NCBI GenBank assembly: GCA_009823395.1
Contig: CM020501.1
Location: forward strand, 2,020,861-2,084,860
Direction of reading: 5' to 3'
DNA length: 64,000 nt
From: Thamnaconus septentrionalis
Lineage: Eukaryota; Chordata; Actinopteri; Tetraodontiformes; Monacanthidae
The position numbers were made by a program, and so were the translations under genes. Positions 48,414-61,771 of this stretch are shown here, one piece after another. The notes beneath the pieces were generated by a model that did no database searches, was not told the origin of the DNA, and saw nothing but the letters and a program-made list of their open reading frames with translations. Each line of letters starts with the position of its first letter. Position 1 is the stretch's first letter.

Positions 48414-49936
48414 TTCTAGATTTTAGAAAAAATGATGGAAGAGAGGAAAAGGAACAACAAATAAAAGCAAAAAAAAAAAAACTTATGTCAGGGATAGAAA
48501 GACAGTATTTTTTTTTTCCTGGAGGAATTCCCAGAGTGTCACAATTTCTAAAGGACAGCGTCTTTGGATAATTCAATTAAAACTGTTCACAACACATTGA
48601 AGGTTCTCAACCCCTCGTCCAACTGGGACTAGTTTCCCAGCTGATGTGGCAGAAACGGTCACCCAAGTTTCAAAGATCAACCTTCTTCTTCCCACTCGAC
48701 CACCAACCTTCACCACCAACAACAACAACGCTAAAAGGTCCCGACAGTTCCATACGGACCCACCGACTGAACCAAACTGCATGAACATGTTTTCCCCAAT
48801 CAGCCTCAATTAGTTCCTGAACTTTATTCTGCGAACACTCTGTCACATGGCTTCAGTTCAAGGGATGAGGGTGGGCGGGGGTGAGGAGGGGGTGGGCGGG
48901 ATCCCCACTGGCCCAAGCACAGCTTTAATTAAATCTGCCATCATTAAAAGCGGCTCTCTGGCCGTTAGCGGCGACCCCCGGTGGACGAGCGCTGAGGCAT
49001 CAATATTTGATGGCCAGAATATCAAGCAGCGGCGTTCTGGCCACCTTGACGGAGGAGCCGGAGCTCCACTCTGGAAAATTTGTCACGGAATATTCAATAT
49101 GGGGGGTGAGGGGGGTCACTGGGAGGGTGAGAAGGGGGAACAGGGGGGAGTGGGTTAATTCAATCTGGATCGTCGCTGTCGCTGTCCTTCCGTAAACATC
49201 AGGACACACTGTAGCTGTAGCTCTGCCGCCGCTTTGATTTCATCTCCACCTGAAGCCCTGGCACCGTCAGCAGGAAGCAGTAATTGCGCTTGGTGCTAGC
49301 TACTAGTCGTTAGCTCCGCTGCTAGCCATTAGCTCCGCCGTTAGCTGGTAGCTCCGCCCCCCCCAGAGGGACTCGGCAAAAGCCGACGTCACACACGTCT
49401 GTGTGTGTCCGTGCATACGAGAGGAAACACGGCGGCTGAGTGTCTTGGCGACGCTGGCGGCCAACAGTGACGGTCGGGACGCTTCAGGAGAATTGCTTTT
49501 CTGACTTGATTTCCTCTCTGATAAACCCCTCAATTCCCCCTCCTCCCCTCCTTTATGTCCCAGCCAATCCCCCTTCAAAAGCGACTCTGCCTTGAAAAAA
49601 AGAAAGAAAAAAAAGGTTCACCGCCGTGTCAGTGAATCCAGCAGGGGGCGGAAGCGCGAGGGGGGAGAGACTCCTCCGTTTCAAAGTGCGGCTGATCAAG
49701 TGGCGAACATAATAAGTTTGGCAGCAGAATAATAACAAAAGGGAGGATAGGAGGCGAAGAGCGAGGGAGGGGTGGGTGGGCGATCAGGGCGAGATAATTA
49801 ATACTCGGGTGAGTTAAAACGAGTTAACGCGCTGCGATTTGGGCCGCGGGAAGCTCCGCTGCCCTTTCTCGCCCTCGCTGCAAAACAAAAGGAAGCATAA
49901 TTGCGGCGGCGATGAAGACATCACATGACTGGGGAG

Positions 49937-50112
49937 GAAGAGAGAGAGAGAGAGCGGGAGAGAGAGAGAGAGAGAGAGTTTGTGTTGGCCTCTCGCAGAT
50001 CCTTTGGGCGACGGCGCCACCTGCTCCAGATGCGGAACGGAGGCGCAGATGTCCCCGCTTTAATTAGCCCCGCCCCCCCTGAGAGAAAGAGAGAGAAAGA
50101 GATAGAGAGAGA
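49937..50112. repeat. Two (GA)n clusters
   Basis: GA runs at 49937-49978 and 50082-50112, separated by ~100 bp of unique GC-rich sequence. Confidence 0.88.
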
Positions 50113-50696
50113 AACGCCCGAGTCACTTTTTGCGGCGGTTTGCTCAAGTCTGACGGAAGTTGGGAGTGAAATGAGCCAGACAGGAAGTGCTGATGGACGA
50201 GGGGGAACAACCGAGCCGAGGCTTCGCTGCCGCCCCCTCATGGCCTGGAAGTGCAGCTGACGCTCGCGGCTCGGTGGGGGAAAAAAAAAAAAAAAAAATT
50301 AGGGGGGAAAGAAAAGTTAGTCGGAGACTCACTTGTTTTTGGGGACAAGTGGGGAGAGTCAAACGGGAGGCGAAACATGGGAGGAAGATGATTGGCTGGC
50401 TGGCTGCTGCCTTCAAGTATCTGGGTTAGCGCTGTCATCACACAATCTCTTTTTTCGGCCTCACAACGGCTGAGACGCATCACACAAGAGTGCACAAAGG
50501 CAGCGAGGGGCGAGAGGGAGGAACGCCTCACACGCACACATACACACACACGCACACACAGGAGAGACACATGAATGAATGGAAGTTGCATTAGGTTGTG
50601 ATGCTAATCGGGGGGGAAATTAAGGCGAGAGGAAACAATTGACAGTCGGCAAAAAAGTCGCTCCGATTCCTTAGTGACACAATCACAGCCGACCAG

Positions 50697-50698
<2 letters not shown>

Positions 50699-50745
<47 letters not shown>
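50699..50745. repeat. (GT)n microsatellite
   Basis: About 23 pure GT units, among the longest GT runs in the window. Confidence 0.95.
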
Positions 50746-50746
<1 letters not shown>

Positions 50747-52984
50747 TACGTCTTGGCAGGCCAGGCAGACGATTACAGTGTGTATTGTACCTGCTGATGC
50801 ATCATTCCCCCGGGTTCGCACCACGGGGCAGCAAATCTCCGGCTGTTCCATCCATTAAGCACAAGGCTCAAGCCATCAGTACATGGGCGCGCACACACAC
50901 ACACACACCCATACACACTCACTCACTCTTGTTGCAGATGAGGCAGGCAGCAACACACAGCAATCGAGCTCGGCCGTTGGTCGTTAGCAAAAGAATAAGG
51001 AATTAATAATGGAAAAAAATAAAATCCAATAAAATCTTATTGGACGGGTGTTTCAAGCAGGAGGAGATTGTTGTTTTGCCACGATAGAAGAATAAGAAGA
51101 TGAAGAAAGCAGGAGCACGATTTCTGTCGTGTAAAATATTTTTTTTGCAAGAAATTAGTTGTGCAAAATAAATTTATCAGATTTCAAAATGTTTTCTGTG
51201 GACTTTTCCCAGTCTCGGACGATCCCAGGAAAAGCCATGGCATGGTAGCTGTAGGTGTGTGTGTGTGTGTGCAGGGGAGGTGAGGGCAATACATTAACTA
51301 AAGGAAAAAACTTTGAAGGATGCTTCAAAGATTTGAAAAGGTTACTAGAACCACCGACAGGGACGCCTTCCATCTCTGCACCAGAACTGAAATCCGACCC
51401 TGAGCCGAAGGCCGGAGAGCTGAGAAGAGGGGCTTCACCCCCCCTGGCCCTCTCACTACCCCGACGCAGCGCCGTCATCATTCCCAAACTAATGCGAAGG
51501 CGTCCGACTGCCTCCTTGATGAAACGGCCCCATAAAGGAAGACAAACGGCGCGGCGAAACAGTTTGCGTGAGCACAACTGCCCCCGGCGGGCTAAATTAA
51601 TTTCCTCCACCGGCGGCGCGTGGAAAGAAAAAAAAGCGGCCCAAAAAAAAGAAGAAAAGGAAAAAAAAAGTGTCTCGGTTGAGAGGAGACAAAGAGACAA
51701 ACAAAAAAAGACGAGTCATGTGAACCTGCCGATAGTAAACGACCGCGACTGAAGTGCTTTCCTGATTTAGCACAGAAAGTCTTTATGTCGCAGTTTGATG
51801 CTTTTGAGTCACTCACTCGAGCCAGTTACATGTTTCTGACAATATGGATGTTAATTGAATTCATTTAATTGAAAAAATTTATTTCAGGTACCATAATACC
51901 ACAAATTTTTCCTGACTTTCATCTTAAAAAAAAAAAATAAACATTTGAAAAAGAAGGGTGGAGCCAACAGGTCACCTCTGCCCATTGTGACATCACAAAG
52001 GGCTGATTTCGCAAGAATTTTCTTTTTTCACCCTTGGCTTCAACTTTTCTGTTTTTTCCCCTTCAGTTTTCTTTTTCCTGTTAAACTTTTTGCCTTTGAG
52101 GCCGAGCGTCCGTCACTGCCGCCACCGCCTATCTCGCTCCCTCACCAGGGCGATTTACGAGGCCGCCGCCATCCTCGGCCCGCCGTTCGGCGTGCCGCCT
52201 GATCTCGTCATAAAGCAGCCGGCCGACGCCAGTTTACGAGGGCTGCCGGCCGGCGTAGGGACAGACGGAGGCGGGAAGATTTACAAGGAGTCCCCGACCG
52301 ACCGAGGTGCTCAGCCAGTCACTGCTTTTTTTTTTTTCTAATTCTTTAACCCTCACCCCCACTACTCCCCCCGACCCCCACCCACCCCGACCCCCTCCCT
52401 TCTGAGGCACTACAACAGCTTCGACCTTCACCTGTGCAGGTACATTTTCTTCCCTCCCTGGATGCTAATCTGTGTTTGAGTCGGGATCCCCCTCCGGGTG
52501 GCGCCGGCCCTCGTGTCATCGCTGCTGCTGTTGACCGCAGACGCCGTGCCATTTAAGAGGCGCTCAGCAGGGGGCAGCGGAGGTCAACTTAATTTGAATC
52601 TGACAGAGGACAGATTAACCTGGGAGGGGCGATGTCGGGAGGCTAAGAGGCCGTTTAGTGTCTGGAGGTGTGGGGAGAGGGGGGAAAGGGGAGGAGGGGG
52701 AGGGAGGAGTCACTGCCGCTCAGTCCGCCGTCGCTGGTTTAAATATTGATTCAAGACGAGTCGCCTGGTTTCATACAAATGAGCCGCCGCGTTCCCATCG
52801 AGTGGCGGCCAGATTAAACCACGAGCAGGAAACGAAAACGAGCAACGTGGTCCGGAACGTAACCAGGAAGTAATAAGCTAAGCTTAGTGAACTCAGGGTT
52901 AGCGAGTGTCTAGTGAGCGCCACCCAAAGGTATTAACAAGGAAATTGATCAAAAAAAGTAAATCAAACAGTACATTGAGTTGGC

Positions 52985-53115
52985 AAACAGTTTTGTAAAC
53001 TGTAAAGTTTGTATAGTGAAAAGTTTCAACGTTAAACTTGTAAAGTGTATAGTTTGCGTAGTGAGAAGTTTAAGCATAAAACCCAGACAGTGTAAAGTTT
53101 GTAAAAGCAATGATT
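52985..53115. repeat. Degenerate short tandem block (TGTAAAGTTTGTATAGTG)
   Basis: The phrases TGTAAAGTTTGTATAGTGAA, TGTAAAGTGTATAGTTTGCG and TGTAAAGTTTGTAAAAGC recur within ~130 bp. A decayed tandem array is the simplest reading. Confidence 0.55.
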
Positions 53116-55211
53116 AGTCAGTTTTCCGAGTTTCCGTCGCACCACTCGCTTCCAAACTTAAGTCACTCATTCACACGTCCAGTGTTGAGAACAAGAACAA
53201 GGCCGAGCTGTTGTGCGCTCAATCTGCTCACGTCCAGGTTGACAAACCTTCTGAGTCTCCCCACCCCCTAATCCGCCGCTGAGACTTTCCCCAGTTATTC
53301 TGTAAAGTCTGTCGCATTTTCTTGTCCACCATATAAACGCCAGCCGGAATAAGTCTCAGAGGCATCGAGTCCCGTTAAATTAGAATTCAGGAACACACAA
53401 CAACAAGCTGTGGATTTCATATCTGAGACAGACTTTGAAATAACGATTCCCGTTGGTGATTTGGGACCAAAAAAAACAAAAAACAAACAAAAACAAAAAT
53501 GCTTCAATCTTTTTTTTTTTTTTTTATTATTTTTATTTTAAAAAGCAGCAAACCAAACAAAGTATTTTTTAATCCTATTTGAGCTCTTTAATAAAAGACA
53601 TTGACAGAAGAGGAGACGCAGAGTGCCGACGCGCCAATTCCTTCTTTATTTATCTGATTTCTTCCTGGTTTGATGTTCCTGATCTCCCCTCCGGCTCTCT
53701 GATTGGCTGTCTGCGACTCGGCTCTCCTCCGTTTTGTGCCTCGGCACATTTGGACCCGCTACAAGTTTGTTGTTTTTTTCCCTTTCTCTCTACCGCCATG
53801 CAGCAGCAGGGTCGGCCAATCAATCGACTCCCTCCCGAGAAGCAGGTAGTAGCTTAGCGTCACCTCGCCCTCCTTGGCCCCGCCCATCTCTGAACTCCTC
53901 TGCTCTTTTCCTTCCTCACATCCGACGATGAGAGGGAAGAGGCGGAGGAGAAAAAAAGCAAATTGCTGCACCTGGGAGCGTTTTTCCGGCGCTACGGCAA
54001 AGTTCAAAGAGGAAAAAGAGAAATAAAGAAAAAACCCTCCTACGCTCGTTTGCGCTCATTTTCCTCAGGAATTTGTTTGTGCTAACGGCAGTAAGAGAAG
54101 CTGCGCAAGCGCAAAAAAAGCCGCTTTGTGTCTCGTGCGCAAATTACTTTCTGGGATAAACGATGCCAAGCGGTGGCGGCGCAGCAGTTTCCTAACTGGT
54201 CACCAACCAATAAATAGTGACGGCCGGAAGATGATTCACGGATGCTGAGAAAGGGACAATAGCTTGAGGGAAACCTCAATCGAGACGTAAAAACTATAAC
54301 GCACGTTTGACAATATCACATTATTTCAACTTAAAGGGACCGTGTTGTTTGTACTCACAATCACAATCACAACTGGAGGCAGAAGATTCATTTTACAGCA
54401 TCCATATGTTGTGTTACTCAGAAGTGTTTTACGATTGTTGAAATAAAAACCTATTTTGGACGAGCGGGAACGAAAGACAGAAAAATCATCAACAATCAAC
54501 AATCAATCAATTAAATGCAGTGATAAATTAGCCTGGTTACAGCAGAAACTAAAAAAATTATGGATAAAGAGAAATTTCAGGTGAAAAAAACAAAAACACA
54601 AAAAAGCCCCTTGTCGTCTGTCTGTCTCTGTTTCCTCCTTTCATCCACGAGGCTTAACTGATATAAAGTGGTTCAACCCTGCCGAGCGTCGAGAAGAAAA
54701 GGAAGCGAAGAAGAAGAAGAGGAAAAAAATCCTAATAAAAAAGACGAGGAGTGAAGCGAGGAAGAGAAGAAGAAGAGAGGATAAAAAGAGGGAAAAAACA
54801 CTTATTTTTGATGGCAGCTTCAAAGGCCATTACTGGCGCCTTTGAAAAGTTACCAAAGGGTGGAAGTTGTGGGGAGTCGAGTCGAGGGGTTGAGGAGGGG
54901 TGAGGCCGCCTTCCGCTTCCTCTCCACTCTTCTTCCGTTTTTATTTATTTTACCGCTGTTTTCTCACTCCTTCACCTCCTCCTCCTCCTTCCCCATTCCT
55001 CCTTTTCCTCCTTCTCCCAATCCTCCGCCTGCTCCTTTTCTTCCTCCCTTCTCCTCTCCCTCCTCCATCTCCTCCTCCTCTGATGGAATACTAAGTAAAC
55101 AAGATCAAGGCCGAGATGGTGAGGAGTCGCTGAGGCCCTGGCCGCCGTCTGGAAGGAACGCTTAAGCCCACAGACAGATAAAGTGCTTCTTTAGGCAGGG
55201 GGCAAGCGAGT

Positions 55212-55238
55212 GAGAGAGAGAGAGAGAGAGAGAGAGAA
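55212..55238. repeat. (GA)n microsatellite
   Basis: About 13 GA units. Confidence 0.92.
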
Positions 55239-55384
55239 AGGGGCGGGGGCGGGAGGGGGGTCAGCTATTCCATTTCTCACGGCACAAAAGCCGGCAGCAG
55301 CGGAGTAATTATCAACCGCACTGAGGCAGGTGACACATTTTTTTCCTTGCTGGGTTTTATTTGAGGATCAGCGAAAGAGTTTTC

Positions 55385-56065
55385 AAAGGGGTTTAGCATA
55401 GCATAGCATAGCTAGCGTGGCGCAATGGCGAACGCTGGTGATCTGATTCAGAAGCTTCAGTAGCCACTTTCAACTCATTTTACGAGGGCTTGCCACAGAA
55501 GTGGTTAGCATCACTAGCTTCGTTACCTGCTTCTCAGTGAGGGCGTTTTTACAAGGTCTGTCGTGGAGGGGTTTAGCATAGCTAGCTTTGTTAGCTGCCG
55601 TCAAGTTAGACGATTTTTATAACGTGCACATCCAAGGGGGTTTACCATAGCCAGCTTCGTTAGCTGCAGTCAAGTTAGAAGATTTTTACAAGGTGCACCT
55701 CCGAGCGGGTCTAGCATAGCTAGCTTTGTTAGTGGTTATTTCAAGTCGCTGCATTTTTATAAGGTTGCTTCCACAGGGTTTGGCATAGCTAGCTCTTCAT
55801 TAGCTGCTTCCCAGTTGGCGCATTTTTATGAGGTTTGCCTCGGAGGGCTTTAGCCGAGCTAGCTGCATTAGCTGCATCGTTCCCAGTCAAGGGATTTTTA
55901 CGGCGTCCGCCTTCGTGGAGGTTTAACATAGCTAACTTTGTTAGCTGAGTTTCCCAGTCGGGGCATTTTTTACAACGTCCGCCTACGAGGGGTTTAGCCT
56001 AGCTAGATCTTTATTAGCTGCTTCCCAGTTGCGGTGACTTTACGAGGTCCGCCTCCTCCAACTTC
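55385..56065. repeat. ~69-bp minisatellite (about 9 diverged units)
   Basis: The anchor GTTTAGCATAGCTAGCTTTG, usually extended by TTAGCTGC, recurs at about 55391, 55504, 55571, 55640, 55709, 55778, 55848, 55921 and 55992, mostly 67-73 bp apart. Each unit also holds GCATTTTTA(C/T)AAGGT and CCTCCGAGGGG-like blocks. The self-complementary TAGCATAGCTAGC core is the best kept part. The frame is not open. Confidence 0.9.
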
Positions 56066-56531
56066 CCAACACGGAGGCCAGATGATAAAACTCGTCGCCA
56101 CACTACTTTGTTTGTTTTGGCCGCCCACTCGACCTCGACGGAGGCACATTTTTTTTCTGCCGGCAATAAAACAACGGCGTGTCTTCCAGGCTGCGACTCC
56201 TCCTGCAACGTTGCTTTAATTACAGTGGCTGGTCCGAGGCAGAAACCCACCACCGCTCCGGCCTTGGGGCCAATCAGAGAGCAGCGTGCCAAGACGCTGG
56301 CGGAGTCTCCCTCTCTCTTTACCTCTCTCTACCTCTCCCCCCTCTCTCTCTCATTAGCCGAGCACTTCATGAATGTCCAAATGAAACATGTCAGGAATCA
56401 AAACTATTTGGGGTGTGATGCTTAAAAAAACACACTGCCATAAGGATCATAACTGGAGGCAATCTTTTTTTTTTTTTTAATGAGGTTCTGATCTGCAAGT
56501 AGTCTGGTTGGCAGTGAGAGAAGGGGTGGGG

Positions 56532-56532
<1 letters not shown>

Positions 56533-56592
<60 letters not shown>
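56533..56592. repeat. (GA)30 microsatellite
   Basis: 60 bp of pure GA; CU on the transcript. Confidence 0.95.
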
Positions 56593-56594
<2 letters not shown>

Positions 56595-56998
56595 GTAAGA
56601 GCCGTGAGTCATTCCCAAACAAAAGTGTTTTCCGCGGAGCGCCAGGCCGACTAGGACTGCGCTGGTGTTTGTTGTTGGGGGGACCGGAGCGCCACCTGTC
56701 ACAACACCTGGGGATTAGTGGACAACCTGCACCCTCAGCAGCCAACCGTCCATCAAGCTCCACCCCCTCCACACCCCAACAACAGCCGGCAGCCACAGAA
56801 ATTGTAGGATGGCGTTTTATTTTGTGCATTTTCTTCCCCCGTCTGGTGAAAAGTGCTCAGGCTCAGGTTCCCCTGTCGAGAAGAAGCAGTACTTCTTCTA
56901 AAAAAATCTTCTTCCTCATCTTCCTCCTCACATCTCTGGAGGAACAACAAACAGAAAAACAAAAAGGTTGCAGCTGCACGACATGGTGCGAGCGACCC

Positions 56999-57000
<2 letters not shown>

Positions 57001-57029
<29 letters not shown>

Positions 57030-57063
57030 CTTCTTCTTCTTCTTCTTCTTCTTCTTCTTCTTC
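57001..57063. repeat. (TTC)21, i.e. sense-strand (GAA)21
   Basis: 63 bp of perfectly pure TTC on the plus strand. On the erbb4 transcript this is an uninterrupted GAA repeat in intron 1. Confidence 0.96.
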
Positions 57064-57725
57064 ACTTCTGTCAGTGGAACGCAGCAAACAACTGGGAATG
57101 TTTTTGTTTTTCCCTTTCCAGAACATTGTCGGGCTTGAAGGAGGAAACAGTCCATACCCAATGAGACGGTCGGAAGGTCGGAGGGGGAGGAGCCCAGTAA
57201 AAAACCACAAAAAAACGCATCTTTCCAGGACCTGAAGGACGGATGTGCAAGACAGACGTGCACGACGTTCCGAAAGGACCTGACTGGACTTTTCCCAAAG
57301 GTCACAACCAGAAGACTCAATCTAATGGTGATGATTGGTCTGCGCTCCGCTTAGCCCCGCCCAGGAAAAAACAGAAAGAACATCAATTCCAGGGATACTA
57401 ATAAAAAAAGTGTTTCCTTCGTCTGCTCTCGACACCATCAGGCTGCAGGAGAACCGTGTTTTCGATAAATTGAAAATGTTTCCTGAACAGAATACACCCC
57501 TCCCAACCCACCCATTCCATTTCTTCTCCCTTCTCCTCTTATTCTTTCTTTTATTATTATTATTTTTTAAAATTTGCGCCGACTGCACTTAGCCAGCAAC
57601 GTCAAATTGACTTCATAACCCGGCGGCATTCGCCGCCAGACGAAAATGCATATTCATTATTATTTCCGGTCCTCTCTTCTCGTGCCGTTGCCGCCGCCAC
57701 TGGGAGCAGCCGGTGCACAAAGACT

Positions 57726-57750
57726 CCACACACACACACACACACACACA
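57726..57750. repeat. (CA)n microsatellite
   Basis: About 12 CA units followed by AAAATATATAAATAAATAAATA. Confidence 0.9.
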
Positions 57751-59621
57751 AAAATATATAAATAAATAAATACAGGAATGAAAAATCGTAGGGAGAGAAA
57801 GAGAAATGTGGCAGCAGCCTCTGAGAAATAAAACCACTAAACAGGCTTGGTTTTGACGTTCAGCCACTAAAAGGAACTAAAAATACTTAAAGTAATATAT
57901 AATAATCCACAGGTACAGAAACAAGGCAGAGGTGGGAACAGTTGGAGTCCACTGGGAGGGAAGTGAAATGATAATGTATATGAAATAAAAAAAAAAAAAA
58001 ATGCTCCGTCAAAAGCAGCGAAACAAATCGAGCGGGTGTCCAAAAGAGGGAGGAGTCAAGAGAGCCAAAGACTGGACCCCGCCGTTCCTCGCCACCCCAA
58101 CACGCACAGGAAGACCTGAGCCGCGTTTGGTAGCTCCGCCCACTTCCTCCTTTGCGTTACGCTAAAACCTGCCGAAGAAACGACGACGACAGCGCTGACG
58201 ATCCTGTGTTGGCTTGAGCTCCGTACGAGTGTTTCCCATGGGTTTGCGAGCTACACCGAAGCAACACGGCTGAGGAAGGAGAGATTCCCGATCCGACAGA
58301 TCCGATCAGGTAATCGCATAAAATTGAAGAAAACACAACAAAAGGCAGCAAAAAAATGGAGAGAAACTGTGTTTTCTTCCCCCTCCAAAGCGCTGGTTTC
58401 GATCTCCCAGGCTTTATTATTAGCTGTTAGCGAGTCGGCTAATCACTTAGCAGACTCCTCTCTCTCCATCCATCCATCCATCCATACTATGAACTCTCTC
58501 TGCTGCCTCTCAGCTTTTCATCATAATAAACGGAAGTGGTTTCTCACCCTTAAAATGCTATTAGCCACCCTCCAACCCCCTCTCCCCCCCTTTCCCCTCC
58601 CCCCACACCCCAACCCCCCTCCGCCCCATGCTAGAACAGCGTAATTAGCTTTATGCAGGGGGGAAATGGGAGGTGGGAGAGGGGGGAGGGTATAAATGCC
58701 ATTTACTGTGAGCCCCTAAAATAAGGCGGCGACACGTGACGGTCACGCCTTGGGGGAGAGGGGGAGGGGCTTGAGGGAAGGGGGCAGCCAATCACAGGCG
58801 GAGGTCTGCATCTCCACATTTACTGGTGGGAAAAATGGAAATTTGCCTCTCCAGTGCAGCGTCAGCTGTTTTTTTTTTTTTTTTTGGTTTCCCCCCCTCC
58901 TGAGGTCCGGCCGAGCAAGCCGGACCAGGAAACACCTCGGAAAATTAAACTGCCAGGAACGGAGCGGAGCAGAAAACCGGGATGAGGGGGGGTTCAACTA
59001 CGAGGGGTTTTAATAATTTCAAAAACAGTTTCATAAACTGCCGGTTGTCGTCGTCCAGATCACTGCTGAACCAGCGCGTTGACATTTTAGGAAAGTGTGT
59101 GGAAGAAGGAGGAGGAGGAGGAAGAGGAGGAGGAAGAGGAAGAGGAGTTGATTCCGACTGGAAAGCAGAGTCAAACTGGTTGGGAGGAACCAGGAGACAA
59201 TTTCAAAGGTCAAAGGTGAGAAGATTCACAAACTGACCTCAAGTTGCTTTACAGACAATAAATAATGCCCACAAATGCCCACAAAACTGACAACAACAAC
59301 AACAATAACACTGTCAGTAATAATATGAAGAAGAAAAAGGAGAAGAAGAAGAGGAAGAAAATTGGGTATTTGTCGAGTAAAATCTGTCATGCTACATGAT
59401 GTTACGCGAGGTACGATGTATTTGTGTGCATGTGCCCGTGCACTCGGTGTGTGTGTGTGCGTGCAGAGACCCCCGACTGGCTCTTCTTCTGTGGTAATTA
59501 CAGCGACTAACGAGCAGCAGAGGGACACAAACACAGAGGGAGCGAAGAGCAGCTGAAGGAAAAACTACTAAAGGACGGCGGCGGCGGAGAGCAGTAATAA
59601 GATATCGGTCTTACCGTGCAG

Positions 59622-59697
59622 TGTGTGTGTGTGAGTGCGTGTGAGTGAGAGTGTATGTGTGTGACAGTGTGTGTGTGTGTGTGAGAGAGAGAGTGTC
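59622..59697. repeat. Compound GT/GA microsatellite
   Basis: GTGTGTGTGTGAGTGCGTGT, GA and GT runs alternate across ~75 bp. Confidence 0.85.
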
Positions 59698-60424
59698 AGT
59701 GCCAGATGCCCACATCGAGGAGCCCATCTGCGAGCGGAGCCCTGCCAGACCACTAATCAGGCAATCCATCACCTCGCTACCTGCCACCGGCCATTACTGA
59801 GCAGCCACTCTCACACGTGCACATGCACACACACACACACACACACACACACCAGCGGGAGATTTGGAAATGAAAAACAAAAAAGAAAAGAGAGAGAGTG
59901 AGAAAAGTCTTGAGAGGCCAAACATAAACAAACTAATTAGCGGCTAGTAAAGAGCAGTGGGTCGCTTCCGGGTCGCATTAGCACATGCTAGCGCGCACGC
60001 GCACACACACACACACTAATGCAACAGAAGATTCTGCTGCACACTGATTGGCCGACAGACAGCCGAGTGAGACGGAAGCTTTCGGGCATCAGGAGTTCAA
60101 CGTTTCGGCCCTTTAAACGTGTGTCTTCTCTGCTAACTGACCCCAGGGTGACCTCTATAGTCGCGCTAAAGGAGTCGATTCCAACGTCAGACTGCGGGTG
60201 ACGGGAAGAAGTTTAGAAGCTTGTTCCCGCCCGCTGAGTTCTTCTTCTTCTCCTCCCCCTCCTCCTCCCTCTCCTCCATCTCTCTCAGTTGTTCCCACGT
60301 TCTGCTCATCTCACATGATGCTGGCAGAGGAGCGAGAGGACTGCAGGCAGCGTAATGAATTCCTAAGAAGTCATATTACCGGCTACACACACACACACAT
60401 ACGCAGGCACAGGTTGGTATTTGC

Positions 60425-60426
<2 letters not shown>

Positions 60427-60480
<54 letters not shown>
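60427..60480. repeat. (GT)n microsatellite
   Basis: About 25 pure GT units. It is preceded by a CA run at 60384-60401 and followed at 60579-60606 by another CA run, giving inverted partners within 200 bp. Confidence 0.95.
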
Positions 60481-60575
60481 AGCCTGCGGCGAAGGCTGCC
60501 TGAGACGCCGTCTGAGAGATTTCATCTGGCTCTGAATGAAACACTCGACAACTAAACAACTGAAGGCGGCGGCTG

Positions 60576-60608
<33 letters not shown>

Positions 60609-61263
60609 GACGGCAGCGTGCAGCAACACTCAATGAGCAGTCGGCTCGGCTCGTCGACGCAACATTAAAACTGACTAAAGATTTTCATTTTAGCCTGGGA
60701 AAAAAAATCTGAATTTAATTTTCTACTCAAAGGAACCGTCATGTTTTTTTTTTTAAGGATGCAACTTCAGGCTGCGTCTCCCGTCTGGCTGCAGACTTGA
60801 CTGCTTTACTGCTTTGCCACGTGTGAGCCTATAAAGCGCACACAGCCGAGGAAGAAGGTGATGATGTCACAAAGGGCTCAGGCACCTCACCAAGAAATTG
60901 TCATGAAATTTGCTAAAAGCAAAACGAAAACCGAACAGAATTCGACCATTGTTTGCTATTATGGCGTTACTCCCGTGAGTTGAGAACCTCTAAGCCGCAC
61001 TGCGCGCCCCCTTGTGATGTAATAAAGGGCAGGCGAGGCCTCAGCTAGATGGTGGGGCTATGGTCTTGGCTTGCTCCAACCAGGCATCAGTGTCAGCGGG
61101 GAGCAAGAGCAACCTCCCACATTCATCTCTCCACAGGGGGCTGCAAACAGAGGGCTAAATACATCTCTCTCTTTCCCTCTCTCTCTCTCTTTCAAACCAC
61201 GGGAGGCCACCCATGCACATACGCATGCACGTGTCCATGGGCGTGCATATATTGATTTCGGAG

Positions 61264-61264
61264 C

Positions 61265-61305
<41 letters not shown>

Positions 61306-61307
61306 GC
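61264..61307. repeat. (ACAG)11 tetranucleotide repeat
   Basis: 44 bp of pure CAGA/ACAG units. Confidence 0.95.
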
Positions 61308-61385
61308 CGGCGTGGAAAAACAAAGGGTCCAACGCAATAAAATTGCATAACCGCACTTCATTACTCGTATCGGACCCAGTGAGGT

Positions 61386-61388
<3 letters not shown>

Positions 61389-61428
<40 letters not shown>

Positions 61429-61434
61429 CGTGCG
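61389..61434. repeat. (GT)n microsatellite
   Basis: About 18 GT units ending GCGTGCGTGCGC. A CA run is at 61549-61584 and a further GT run at 61735-61764. Confidence 0.94.
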
Positions 61435-61733
61435 CAGCCAAAAAAACAAACGCATGCAGCACGAGAGGGTTTTTTTTGTAGCCGTGCAATTAGCGCTTTG
61501 TCTCAGCAGCAGCAGCAGCAGAACAAGCCAAGTTGGTTTGAATCCAAATACACACACACACACACACGCTCACACACACACACACCTTCCTGACGCTAAC
61601 TCGGCGGCGGCGGCTGCCGATCGATGGCGAGCCTCGTCTGTCACTCTGGGCTGCACCGAGTGCTGCACTGTAAATCACACAGATAAGCAAACATCTATAA
61701 AGTCCACTCACTGGCTTAAGGCCTGTGTGTGCA

Positions 61734-61771
<38 letters not shown>

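Noticed and set aside
51155..51700. 181-residue minus-strand frame and its plus-strand counterpart 51255-51752
   Set aside because: Opposing frames over a GC-rich intronic segment with CA repeat; no domain or splice-site evidence for an exon.
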